Assembly (NCBI GenBank): GCA_017163975.1
Contig: JAFFSR010000237.1
Span: 4,092,001 to 4,156,000, forward strand
Reading direction: 5' to 3'
DNA length: 64,000 nt
Source of the DNA: Anastatus disparis
Lineage: Eukaryota; Arthropoda; Insecta; Hymenoptera; Eupelmidae
Under the pieces are notes generated by a model. It did not search any database. It saw only the letters and a list, made by a program, of their open reading frames with translations, and was not told where the DNA came from. Shown piece by piece: positions 15,301-30,044 of this stretch; within the stretch, counting starts at the first letter, position 1; each line of letters starts with the position of its first letter. The translations under genes were made by a program, and so were the position numbers.

Positions 15301-18300
15301 GTAAATTTCGTTGTAAACCTGGATGTAATTTCATTAATTTTTATAACTTTTTTAATAGTGTAGCATACCTTTTTCAAAGACACTTTGTTCCCACAGATAA
15401 GGTTTATAGGCGCCAACTTCGTCTCTCGTAACAACGGAAACTTCGTATCGCGTGATTTTTCTTTTAATTCGCGAACCAACCCTGACGAGAATAAAGGTAT
15501 GTAAAAAGTGGGATTTTATACAAGCCGGACTAAAACTTGTATTATCTGCTTCGAGAAAGACCACGCAAACAATGTCGTTGCCTATGTGTCTCTTCCTTTG
15601 TAGCTGAAAATCAATAAACAACATTTTTTTATTGTTTTTTTAAAGATGCCACGGATAAAAGTTTCTTTGCTAAAAAAAGATCGATCCATTATTCGAAATT
15701 ATTGTTACTTTTATTTTTCATGCTTCGCTATTGAATAAATTTATAAAGGCAACAATAATTTTTCATTAAAAAATTTACTTTCTGATTATTACACTGTCTT
15801 TAAATTAACTCTCGAATCCAACTTCTGGGTCATTTGTGTCCTGTCGAAAACTACTTTTCATAATTTCCCGAGAGACTGTGGTAAAAAAATATTAGAACAT
15901 TTAATATTAAATTTTTTTATGTATTTTTAAAGTGAAAAGTTAGAAGATTATTCATGAATTTTTTCAGATTTTTTTTATTATTTCTATTACCTTTGAAAAC
16001 ACAAAGACACGAATGATCCATAGATAGGGATACAATATACCAAAAAACAATGGAATTTGAGAATTTAATCATTGATTCAATCTATAATCAATTATGAAAT
16101 GTGAAGACTAAAATTTGAAACTTTTTTCATATAAAAATAATAATTAAATCTTATATTTTACGAAAAAAAATATTAATTAAAATGACATATAAAATTTAAA
16201 GAAATATAAAATTTTAATGAAACCTTTTGAGGATCATGTTTTTCATAGGGCAGTAACGTCGAGACGTGAAACATGATTTCGATTCCTCTCCAATTAGTAT
16301 AAACCGAATGAAGTCCAGTAAGATCGTGTACGGTGTCAAGGCCACCTTTGTATTTATCAAAATTTTTAAGTCTCACTTTTTCACCGAGTATCGTTAAAAA
16401 TTCATCGAATAATAACGTTTGGTCGTTATTATCAAGTATCTCCTCTTCTGTGTACTGATTTTCCTTAACGTAAATAACGCCAACTTTGAGCTCCGATTTA
16501 ATGAATACTTGATCGAGCTTTAACAGTTCTTCCGGTGTATCTGGTAATTGACCGAGCGTTAATGGCGGATTTATGTTAACTTCTTTCCCTAAACTTTTTA
16601 CCACTTCTTCACGATTGTATCTGTTTTATAAGTTAAATAATATTTATATATAAATAAGTAATAAAAATGGCTGGATTGGAAAACTTTTCTGAGATTACAT
16701 ATAAAATTGAAAGCAAAGTAAAAGAGTAAAGTTTGATAATTTTGAGAAAATCATTAAGATGGAATAAAAACTTTTCCATTTAACTGATTGCAAAAGATAA
16801 TAAAAGCAATGCTTTTAGGGATTATTAAAAATTATAATGTTATTGTAAAAATTTTCTTGTAAATAAAAGACGTCGAGATAAAACATTAAATGTAAAGATT
16901 TTTTAAAACAATATTTGCCAAAGAATTTTTAATTTAAAATAAGTTATAAAATAATGTACAAAATTTAATGTATTTGTAAATAATATCTATTTGTTCAATA
17001 ATTTTTTTATTGAAAAAATAGAAAGCAAGTCTTTTAATTAAAATTAATTATTAGTGGATCTTTTATTTAATTTTGTTTTATAAATTGCTAATCAAGGGGC
17101 GCGGCAGCGCCCCCGATGGCAAGTAGGCGAAGCAATCGGGCGCTCCAAGCCTTTATATACGTTAAGTTTTCGTGTTTAACCTCGTAATTGAAAAAAAAAT
17201 TTTTATTTTAAAAGATTTTTTTATATTTTATTGTTGCTGAATCTTTAAAAAACTATTTTATTTATGTTTTTAAAAGATTCAACATAATTTGATGAATACT
17301 TTTTGTGTAACGTAAGTTTTTAAGTTCGTAGCAGACGGCATTACTATTTTACTTATAATTTTTCTCCAGTTTCTTCAATTCATATATATAGATATACTGC
17401 CGTGCTTTTCTCCAGTTCGTCAATTCTTTAACTTATGTATATATATATAGGTATACTACCACACGTCTTTTTTCTCCAGTTCGTCGATTCTTCGACTTAC
17501 AAATATATAATATGAAATAAAAATAGATAATAAAAAAATAGGTACTACATTTTAATAAAAAAAAGAGTGCTGTTTATGATTTGAATAATAAGGTTATATT
17601 TAATTTTTTTTTCGAATTTCAAAAATACATTTCATTTGTTTTTAATTTGCATATAATGTACATTTTTTAAAAGTATTTGAATTTTACATTCTTTTAACAA
17701 TATTTTGTAAAAATTGTTTTGAATTTTAGTAAATACAAGTTTTAATTTTTGGAAGTTACAAATTTAAATTATTTCTTACGATTCAAATATTTTTCATAGT
17801 TTTTTTTATTTTGCTTAACTTTTGTAAATACAAATAAAATATTTAAAAATCGTCATTAGAACAATATAAAAGTTTTTGAACGTAAAATAAAAGAGATCAT
17901 ATTAAAGAAAAGAAATGACAGATTGTAATCACATAATGGCTCAATAAAATTGACATGTACTGCTTAAAAAATATAATATCATTGAATCAATCATTTCTTT
18001 TCTTTTTTATTAATAATTTGATATTCTTAAATATAAAAGTTTGTAAATGTTACATTATATTAAATTTTTGTATGGTTTTTATTTTCAATTTATTGGGACT
18101 TGCAAGGGGAATATCTAGATATTAGAACTAAAATACTTTTTCTACTTTTGCGATATTTTTTCTTACATAAAATTCTAAAGATAGTCCATATCTATAATAT
18201 CTATAAAATAATTCAATGAAATTTAAAAATAAATTCACGTAAAAATGAACAAGAACAGTCATAAGTAAAAACCTAAAAGAAATTTTTATTTTATTAAATC

Positions 18301-21300
18301 TCTGTAACCAACAAACTGAATATTATAAAAAGCTTACCTTTAAAAAGGTATATGATGGGCAAGTATGCTTAGCAATTTATTTTAATTAACGATTTTAACT
18401 ATTTTGATGTCTTAAACATATTATAAACTATTTTTTTAGTGATAAAATCAAACCTTGACATTAGAATTTTATGAAATCATGAAACAAATGTCAAGTATTT
18501 TTTTTTATAATTGAATTTTACACGGTTCACAGAATTAATCCATTTATTTAGTATTTGAAACTATCGAATCTTGACATTAAAATTTCATGAAATCACGAAA
18601 CAAATGTCAAGTATATAGTAAAAGTGATAAAACTATGACACCTTACCATAATTTTTAACAAAAGATTTTTCAAATTTTTTTTTATAAATAAACGTTGAAT
18701 TTTACTAACCAAATTACTTCTTATCTTTTTTATCATTTATTTAAAAGTGTTCTGAAATTTTTTAAATCTTATTAAATATTTACAAAATTACTTGCTAGGC
18801 CCGTTGTACACAATATTGTATTTTATGTTCAGTATATTTTTCAGAAGCGTATCATATTAATACATTTAAATAATTGTATATTACCTGTATCTTACACCTA
18901 TTATAATTTCTAGTTCAAATGTTAGAACATACATTCATTAAGCATTTCACCAATAAAATATTTATCCACGGGCCTAGCAAGTAATTTTGTAAATATTTAA
19001 TAAGATTTAAAAAATTTCAGAACACTTTTAAATAAATGATAAAAAAAGATAAGAAGTAATTTGGTTAGTAAAATTCAACGTTTATTTATAAAAAAAAAAT
19101 TTGAAAAATCTTTTGTTAAAAATTATGGTAAGGTGTCATAGTTTTATCACTTTTACTATATACTTGACATTTGTTTCGTGATTTCATGAAATTTTAATGT
19201 CAAGATTCGATAGTTTCAAATACTAAATAAATGGATTAATTCTGTGAACCGTGTAAAATTCAATTATAAAAAAAAATACTTGACATTTGTTTCATGATTT
19301 CATAAAATTCTAATGTCAAGGTTTGATTTTATCACTAAAAAAATAGTTTATAATATGTTTAAGACATCAAAATAGTTAAAATCGTTAATTAAAATAAATT
19401 GCTAAGCATACTTGCCCATCATATACCTTTTTAAAGGTAAGCTTTTTATAATATTCAGTTTGTTGGTTACAGAGATTTAATAAAATAAAAATTTCTTTTA
19501 GGTTTTTACTTATGACTGTTCTTGTTCATTTTTACGTGAATTTATTTTTAAATTTCATTGAATTATTTTATAGATATTATAGATATGGACTATCTTTAGA
19601 ATTTTATGTAAGAAAAAATATCGCAAAAGTAGAAAAAGTATTTTAGTTCTAATATCTAGATATTCCCCTTGCAAGTCCCAATAAATTGAAAATAAAAACC
19701 ATACAAAAATTTAATATAATGTAACATTTACAAACTTTTATATTTAAGAATATCAAATTATTAATAAAAAAGAAAAGAAATGATTGATTCAATGATATTA
19801 TATTTTTTAAGCAGTACATGTCAATTTTATTGAGCCATTATGTGATTACAATCTGTCATTTCTTTTCTTTAATATGATCTCTTTTATTTTACGTTCAAAA
19901 ACTTTTATATTGTTCTAATGACGATTTTTAATATATTCTACGAGTTATAAAGTATTTAATATATAATTCCGCATAAATAGATTTTAACTTTATTGGAATT
20001 TCTTTAATTACGGACGAATATTTGATTCGCAATCTGAATCGCTTGTTAAATACAAACGTTAGAAATTTCATATATTTGAATTCCAAAAATAGTAAAAAAA
20101 AATTAGTCACTTTTATAAATAATACAATAAGATTATTCGGAATAAAAAATGACAGAAAAATTTTCTTTCATATTTTACAATTTAACTTGAAAAAATTATG
20201 AAAACTTTCATTTGTAAAAACTTGAGTTTTAAAATTAGAAATAAAAAATATATATAAATATAGAAAACGACATTGTACACGAATTTGTTAACATCGTTCG
20301 TTGTCGTGACCAATAAAAACTTTATCGATTCTAAACTTCGGCCACTAAAACATCATGAAAAGTTTTCTTCAACCAAACTCTCTCTCTAGGTCAGTACCTC
20401 ATAAAAACATTGACAAAACATAATTTCTCAAGCCAGAGCAAAAAAGAAAGAAGGAAACTTAAAAAAAAGGAAAGCAAGAAAAAAAGGACAATAAAAAAGA
20501 GGAAAAAAAAGGGAAATAAAAACAAAGCTTACCTGTCAGCAAATACACAACTGGCCGGTATAAGTCCGTGTACCGTGTAACTTATGGCTCTTACTAATAT
20601 ACGAAATTGATCTCTGCCATTGAGTATTTCTTGTTTAATACTTAATATAACGGGTCCTAAATCTTCGTCGTTCGTAAAGTAATTCCAATGCTCCGTGCCG
20701 TAAAAGTATTTTTCGTACGTCTCTTGTTCGACGGATGTCAGTTCGAAACCCTGCTTAAATAAATACTGATTGTCCAATATAATTAAAATACAATATGTTT
20801 TTATAAATTAATGATTAGCAGCGAGAAATTAAGGAAGTCGAATTAGTTGATCGAAGAGAATTCCCATGAAGTGATTTGTAAAATCTTGGTAGTAAATAAG
20901 TATTATCTTTTAATTATCAAGAAATGTATAAAATTAAATGAATTACAACTAAATTATTCAGCTACACATTGTGAAATACAAAGAAACGTTAATTTTTTCT
21001 TCAGATTAGATATTGTTTTATTTTGTATTGTAATTACAAAAAGAGCGTGTAAATTACAAATAAAGTTAAAAATACATAAAATACTTGAAATAGCCTTGAA
21101 ATAGCCTCTTAAAGTCTGATGGAAATTCGATTTTTTTACTTATTTTTGAAACTTTAATCATTTGTTTTATTAATTTATTTCCATATTTTACTAAACTTGA
21201 GCATTGATAAAAGTTTCGTACGGTTTCTCGTGTTTCCTAATTTGATAGGTATTTGTGAGCGTTCTCCTTTACTTCATCAATAAAAGACTTGTACAAACGT

Positions 21301-24300
21301 TATAACAATTTTAGATATTTAAAAAAATTGTGAATATTTTTAACTATTATTCTTTATTTATTTGTTTAGCAAAAAAAACATGAAATTTCAGCAAAAAAAA
21401 TACGAAAGTTTAGCAAAAAAAATACGAAAGTCATTAGCTCGTTTTCACAAATAAAATATACAAAATTTATAATATCTGACCATCAGTAACTGCCCTTTTT
21501 CAAATTCAACTTTGTTAAATACACTACGAAATGAAATTCTTTAATTTGTTGCATCTTAAATAATTTCAGCTGGTCAAAAAGTGTTCCTATTTTCAGAAAA
21601 ACTTATTGAAATTCAACGTTAACGTCAAAACTATTCCTTTTCTACAGCAAAAAATTTAAGAATTTCATTTTTCTAATCTAATTAATCTAAACTATAATAA
21701 ATCAATAAATAAACTTAAATATCTCACTTGATTCTTATCCCATTGTTCTTCTATGACAGTTTTCTTTCTCGTATTATCATCGCCATCTTCATTTTCTTCG
21801 TATAAACAATATTCTTCATTTCTATTATTAAGTCGCATGGTAACCGGTTGATCGAGATCATCGGGACCCTGCTGATCAATATCAGTGCCATCACGATCGC
21901 TTTCGCTTTCGTCATAAATTGTATCTGTATTGATTTGCTGACGCGAGCATTCGATCCAATAACCCGGCGTTGGTATTAAACTGTGCGGATATTCATTGCA
22001 AAATTCATCTGTAATAAGAAAATTTGAAATTTTTTTTTTGGAAGAATTAGCTATAAAATTATTGAAGTATTAATGATTTGAAACATGTTATTCATATTCT
22101 TAAATGAATCATAAATTATGCATAGTAAATTTGGTAAAAATAGAAATAGAATTTAAAAATAAAAAATTTTGTTATGATTTTAACATTTTTATACATGACG
22201 AACAAATTTTGTATTTTTTTTTAAATAAAAAAGTATATAAACCCAATCAACACAGAAATTATATGTTAAATTTTAACACTTATATTAATGTAAAATTTTA
22301 AAACAAAAATAATATGTAAAATTTTACCACACAAATTTCAACGCAAATAATTTTAAAGTAAGTACGCAAAAAATTTTTACAATGTACGTAATGCTAATAC
22401 TTTAACAATAGATATAATCGTAATAATAAACGTAAAAGTTTATTAAGAATTTTCTTATTACACCTTTTACATTATGCATTATCAAATAAACGAACAACAA
22501 TAGCATAACAATAATTACAACTTATTATATTACAATTTCTCTTTAACGTCGCACCGAGCACAAGAAAGTAATTAAAAGTCTGAAATTAAATGAGTATATA
22601 TACACATTAAACTATTCTCAACATTTAGCCGTATCCAAAATAATATATTTGAATTACTTCTAAAATATCAAAAACACATGATACTGACACTTGTAAACAT
22701 TTGAGCTTCAGAGAGGCAGTCGGACGTTTATAACCTTGACATTAAATAAATTTTAACATACATTAGAATGAAAATTATGTCACTTGAAATATATAGTTTT
22801 CAAGCGAATTAAAAAGCAATCAAATTAAAAATTAACGATAAATTATGTGCATTACCAAGTAATCTGTATTTAAATTAGGTGATTTTCATTTAAATAAACA
22901 AGTTACATTGATAAGTTTAAGTTTGGAATTAAATTTACATTTACAATGCTGATTGCGAAGTTTACTTTGGATAATCAAAATTTTTAATTTGATTATTTTG
23001 CCGGCAGAATTTTTTTTTTTATTAATATAATGATTCTTCATATTTATGCGTTTGATAATAAATGTACTAGTATAAAAAAATAAACTTTAATTATTTGTGT
23101 CTGACGTTATTTTTTGTAAATGTAAATTGTACAAAATACGATTAATTAAAACTGATATCATATGAAATATATAGTGCGTAAACTGGATATTAAAAAAAAT
23201 ATGAAATGGAATCTTTCATCTACAGTGTTATTAATTCGATTCTAAAAAAATATGAAAAAACCTAATGAAAATCCTATCAAACTATCTATACCGAGCGTAT
23301 ACGGTTAGTTTTTAATTAACATAGAATTACATTACTTACAACACACACCATCCGCTGGAATTAAAATAACCTAACATTAGTTTTATCAATTTAAAAATCG
23401 ATAGCTGTAACTATTATAATCAAGGCTGTTTGCGGGAGTATTGGAAAAAAAGAGATTGGATATTTTTTTTCTTTTAAATCAATCTTTGCTTTAGCCTTGC
23501 GAAAGAAATTATTTCTTTACTTTGATTAACAAAGTAAATGTTCATTTTTACTTTAGTATTAGAAATAAAAAAAGAGTTGGACGAAAAAGTGTGAATTTAA
23601 AAAAAGAAATGGATTAAGATGGTATTCCCAAAAAAAGTATGAGTAGTATATCTGTATATACGGTCGGACATATATTTTATATTATTGTATTATATATTTA
23701 GATAAACCATCAATACCTTTTTTAAAATTTTTGCCAAAAATAGATCAGACAATATTTTTTTTAAATTTTATCGTTTTTTAAACTCCGTTCACGCTCCCTC
23801 TAATCTTAAAGGTTTCGTAAGTCATCATTAAACTTTAATACAACATGGGTGATCCCCCTTCGATACATTAAAATATTAAATTTCTTTATAACGTGACCTG
23901 ATTTTCACTTTCAATAAAAAAAGAGAAGTAAAATAAAAATTTCACAGTAAAATAATAAAAATCTCTTTAACACAACCTTAATAAAAACAAAAAAAAAAAG
24001 CTAAACTCAAATTTATTGCTCGAGTAAATGTCGCTTGCCCAAGCCTTTCCTTTTCCATCTTTCAACATCATACACATCCCGCAGTGAACAAATTTTTTTG
24101 CTTTTTTCTTCTCTCACTCTAATAGAAATTGGATGAGAAATATAGGTAATAGTATATAGGCAGTAGTAAAGCGTAGCAAAGGCCGCAATCAAATCACTGT
24201 AAGGTAGAACACCAAGCTATTTTCAAACAGGGCTTGGTATTCGAACTTAGAGTGACCCGCCTACGGTTCTTTCTTTTCTCTCCTTCTTCTTATTCTTCTT

Positions 24301-27300
24301 TTTTTTTTCTTCAACTTCTTCTTGACCCTCTTTCTTTTCTTTTTTATCGCTTTTTTAGATTATTTCTTTCTTTCTGACGGTTAAGTTTGTATATACATAT
24401 AACGTAGGGAGCTCTTGAAATTTTGTGAATGAGGTGATATATAGAGAATGTGTATATACATGTATAGAAGCTATCTATCTTTCTCTTACTCTTTTCGTGT
24501 ATAAACGTGAGCGAATAAGAAAATCGATGACTCGACGAACCACCTGTGGCTTGCTACATTACCAGCTGTCTTCACTTTTTTCTCTCATTCTCTTTCTCTC
24601 TCTTTCTACTTTTTTGCTCTTTATACCTCTCACTTTTTACTTCATAGTTGTTTTTAACGTTTAAATATCGATATACGAATAAACATGACGAACACATTGA
24701 AAATTATATGTATAAAGTGGTACTTCGTAATTACGAGTGCGTTCGTTATCTAGGTTATTGTTTTTACGTATGTGATTTCAATCTAATTATTGATAACAGA
24801 CGCATTTATAATTTGCGGTGAAAATTTGTCCTCGAAGTCGGTTAATACAATAATGTCAATTATCAATAAAATTACTCTTTGTGCATGAATAAATTCTTAA
24901 CGATATTAAATTGTTGCTTTTTTTAATTACCAGGAATTCGTTTATAAATGTGATAAAACGTATTCTTATCTATTCCAATGAAATTTATAATGTACCATCG
25001 TAATGCACGTCTGACCGAATACGAACATTTTCCACTTATACGAGCTCTATCTATTCACTCATTCATATCCTTTCATATACGTGAAATTTTAAAGGTTTTG
25101 AAATATTACATTTCTCCAGCTATAATAAAACGTTGTTATAAAATAGATGAAGTACCTCGTGAAAAAAAACGTATAATTTAAAATAACCTACAAAAAGGGG
25201 CAGCCATTATTTACAAATTAATTACAGGACTCTAAGATGTTAAAAAAAAGGGAAGAAAAAGCAATTAAAAAAAAATACATAATTAAATTCATAGTTATTG
25301 TTTTCATCAAGTAGTGCAAGCATTATTTCTTTATTCATTATTGCTCAGATTTCATTAAAGCGACTCATCCGTAACTGAATGTTGTATTATCCATTTAATG
25401 AGAGCACGTTAAAATATTCTGTTGGTTTGCGAGTCGTATTACAATAAAAAAAAGCAGGCCATTTTTACAATTGAATTTTTCTAACAATAAAACAGAATAA
25501 CTTTTGCGAACAATATTTTTAAAAAAAGCAACGAGGGATATTTATGAATACGTGATTGTTTTGTGTTTAATTCTATTATGAAGTTGAAATATAAACGAAG
25601 TAGGTTATAGTTTAAGTATGTATTGCAATATCATTAAAAATACTAAGTTATTATCAAAAATGCTAATTTTTTATAACAGAACTATTGAAAATACTAATTT
25701 TCCAAAATGAGGATAGCTTTATTTATTTAGTTTATATAATATGATTAAACCTATAATAATAAAAATAAAAAATGAAATTACCTGCACAAGCCTGAGGCGG
25801 TAGTGGAAATATCAAAGTAGTTGAAGATTTTCTTCTGGCCACTGCGCAGCCTAAACTTTGTGGCTTGAAGCTGCGCAACTGTTGCATAAAATCCGAACAC
25901 TCCATCAGCGACACGTCGGCAAAATGCAAATCGCAAAGAATCTGATTCTTAAACCTATAATACAGGCACGTTTTATCAATTGTTTAAAAATTATTATTAT
26001 ATTTTATAGTTTTTGCTGAATTTTCAATATCGCTTTTCTTCTTCTTTTTCTTCTATGGTCATTAATTTTAATGAGATTGTTGATAACAATAATGAAAATT
26101 TAATAATTTGTAAACATAATAATTTCTGTATCTTTTGTTTTTCTTTGTGTCGATCGAAAATAATAAATTTTAAGCTTATCGAAAAGGAATACAAAAATGT
26201 TTAATGGAGGATGTACTTTAATTTAGTATCGAATTCAGTATTTAAATTTAATGTATGAAAGCTACATTATATAGAGCGTAAAAAAACATTGAACAATGAA
26301 AAAAAAAGTGGATTTCTTTTTATCCGAAGGAAAAGTTTACAAAGAACTTGATTGAAAATCAGTGTTTTTTCATATTAGCTTTTTTTTGTATTTCTATAGA
26401 TTAAATATAAAACATATCTGCTTTTAACATATTTCCATTCGCATAAAGAAATCAATTTTTATTTTTAATTAAACGTTTTTCCGTGTACTAAATAACAATA
26501 CTAATTTCGTTGGTTAGTCCTCCAACAACAATGGAAGCAAATGTAATGTATTCTCCTCTTGTACAGTTTAAAATCAAGCGAGACTACGTACAAAAGAAAT
26601 TAAAAAACAATTTGTAATTCTTGTAAATAATTCTGTACCTGCGCGCCCTTTTCTGATTGGGTCCCGTGAGATTGAGGCCGCAGCTGTTACATTTTAGGCA
26701 CTCCTCGTGGTAGTGGTTGTTGTCGTAAAGTGGGGATGGTTCTAAAAATTTTACGTTAAAACATATTTAATTTTTTTATTGACCTATAACCTGAATTATT
26801 TAATATTACATTTAATTTTGTATTTTTAAAATTATTATTTTTTCAGTTTGGATGATATATAAGTTCCAATGAATAAAAGCTCATTAGTCGATTGTTTTGT
26901 ATACATTTAATACTTACAAATTTATTTTATACAACAAAGAAAACACCCCACAGAGCTAAAATTTTAACTACCTTGTAATACATATTTCTTAAAGCCAAAA
27001 ATAATAAAATACTTGTGTTAGATTTTATTCTAAATCAGTATTAATTTTTTAATTATTGACTTATTATTATTGATTTTATACGTATAGAGTATACCTATAA
27101 ACACTAAACAAAATAAAGAAGGATGCCCACGAACACGTATCGAATAATGTACCAGCGTAATAGATTATTGATGCTTACATTTGGTAATAAAAATTAAAAA
27201 AAATAGTGAGAGGAAATAAAGGGAAATATGAAAATAAATCGATAAAAATTGCAAAAATAAGTGAAAAAATAAAGATTTTGTCCGACTTTTAGAACAAATA

Positions 27301-30002
27301 AAGGAATAGATTCCTTCAGATATAGTCAGATTTATTGTGTATACAAAGATAAGCAAATATATCAAAAACTACAATAAACCCTGAAACACCTATTCCACAA
27401 TTTTGGTAATAAAAGCATATATACTATAAAAGACAGTAAAGATCCAAGTTCAACAGATTTGATGTTCTAAGCTCTGAAAATAGGACTCTTAAAAAAACAA
27501 AATTTCTAAATACATTCTACTTCCTTATTTGATTAAGAAAGATTTTTTTTCCTAAAATAATAAAATAAAGTTTATTTTTCATCATACAGGTCACACTATT
27601 TACGGACTTCACGTCCAAAAAAAATTTATTCCGTTCTATCTAAAAATTTTTATGACACCCTCCATAAACCATCAAATGTTTCATTAGACCATCATCTAAT
27701 GAACCCCCAAAAGAGAAATCATATAACCCCTACGCACGCAAATGGAGAGATAATATAATTTCGGGCTCTTTTTTTTCTCTCTTTTTCTATAAATAGACAT
27801 TTTTTGATTCTGAATGTGGAAATAGTGATGCTTTGATAATGTTATCGCGGAAGTTTTTATTTTGTTTATTTTCTTTCCTTTTACATAAAGGAGAAAAAGA
27901 AACTTTCTCAATAAAGGAAATAGTCGTACCATCATCATCACTATAACGACTATTAAAATAAATTCATTCTTTTATTTTATTTTTTAAATATAAAGTAATA
28001 CGGCAATATAAGTTTGATAAATAAGAAGATTACGTGCAAAATAAAAAAAAATAGAGACGGAGAAATAAAGAAGATAATAGGATTTTCCTTTCAAAATTCA
28101 AGTGATCTCAGATGGATAGGATGAAGTGTATAAATATTTCAAGCATAGTATCCTTTCTTCAAAACTTCCATACACAGTGGCCGCATACACATTTATGAAA
28201 TTTAATTCAAAACCGTCGGCGATCGATCGATAAAATATATTCGCCACACGTTTTTCGTTCATAATAAATAGACCTTATACACTAACAAAAAGAGAGAGGA
28301 AAAAAATATGTATTTATAAAAAAAAAAAGGAAGAAGAAATCTTGGCATGTCTTCGATAGAACCATATCGATTTCCAATGACCATCGTTTTTATTTTTTCT
28401 ATTTTTTTTCGCTTCCATTCTTTTCTTTTCTTCCTTTTTTACAATTTTTTTTTCTTTTTTTAATAAAGTGCCAAACGCTTGTTCGGTTTTGTATACAAAT
28501 GCATAAGTATAAGGGATATGCATCCATCAAACGGCAGGGGAGTCGAAAAATAATAATAGTTGTGTTTGTGTATATACATAGAGGTCAAGCTTATAGCTTT
28601 TGCTTTTGATATCTTTGACATATATCGAAATGTAATTTTATGAGTAACGCCTACATGAATATAGTTTGATATATACCCGTATTCTTCGGATTTGAATACC
28701 ATTTTAAATTGAAAGGAATTCAATGTTTGAAAAGTTTCTTCTTTTATTTGTAGATCATCAAAAATAGATTTCTTTAATATTATCTTTTCAATTTTATAAA
28801 TTGTTCCGAGTATATGAGCATGCCATTCGCTGTATTTAGAGTATACTGTTAAGGTTAGCCGATGTTTTTAAATCTCGAAATTACGTAAATAAAAAAAAGG
28901 TAGATAATAATGGCATAAGCGATAGATAAACATTACGACACTTGGAATAAAATACAATTATAACCATTATGCCATAAACGTTATTATAACATTGTAAGCA
29001 ATAAATGCTTCGATATTTAAATGGCAGATTACGTAACACTGGTATATTCGTAGAACATAACAATAAAGTAATTACGACTATATAGATAGGTATATTTATA
29101 TCCTTGTAAAAGTAAGTTTTCAGTTTGAAAATATTTTTATTATTTTCCACGTAAATATTTGTTTGCTACGTAATTGCAAAATAAACAGATGTAATGAAGA
29201 TCAAAATTTAAATGTTACATTATATAAAGTTTATCTTTCAATAAATATAATTTAAATTAAGACAAAGTATTTTGATTTTTAATTATTTTTATTATCGAAG
29301 TATTGATGTTCCATTAAATTAATAAGTGAAGATTGTATTTTTGTTATTTATCCATTCAAATATTGTGGTAAATTGATCAATAAATGACCGCATTTTGCAA
29401 CGTCGACCCCAACTTCGTTAAGTGTTTTCGTATATTTAGATAATAATAGATAAATTTTACGCATGCATTTCAATTGAAATATGTTATCAAATGTTTTAAT
29501 TATTTTAAAAACAATAATACACGTTTTTTTAGATAATTGAAATGCGGTCAATTAAAAAAAATGTTTCACCGATCATTTATTAAAAAATTATTTAAAAATT
29601 TTATAATTGTACTACATTTTTAAATCTCTTGAAATCAGATTAAAGTTTAACACACCTAAAATTTAACTTTTGTATTATCAAATTCTCAGAAGCAATTAAA
29701 AAATATCACACCCTATCACATTTTTCAATTCATCAAATTTCTGGAAAACAAGCGTATAAATATGAGATAAAATTTGAAAAGGACGCTTAACATGTCCAAG
29801 GGTGTGGTCCGTTATGTCCTTTATATGCGTTAACATTCTCTCACTTTTTCTCCTTTCTCCCTTATTCTTCCCGTTTCTATATCATCCTATTTCCCTTTTT
29901 GCCATCTCAAACTGTCTGGCATACCAGCGCGTTAGGAAATTTGATATAAAGTTGGAAAAGGAAGAGCGAATGAGTAACTCGTTGGATTTATAAATAAGGA
30001 AG

Positions 30003-30044
<42 letters not shown>

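Larger units (their letters stand above)
16621..20532. other. rad intron carrying the long inverted repeat
   Basis: 3.9-kb intron between the first two Rap-GAP exons. Contains, in + order, the GC-rich island, the TTTTCTCCAG tandem repeat and the 2-kb inverted repeat; next to the acceptor-proximal exon is a purine-rich stretch (20440-20520). No coding signal seen. Confidence 0.85.

Noticed and set aside
16173..16223. Extension of the Rap-GAP frame beyond 16224
   Set aside because: The frame runs on past the donor (VSLKFYISL) but the next Rap-GAP block starts precisely at the following exon, so this is intron read-through.
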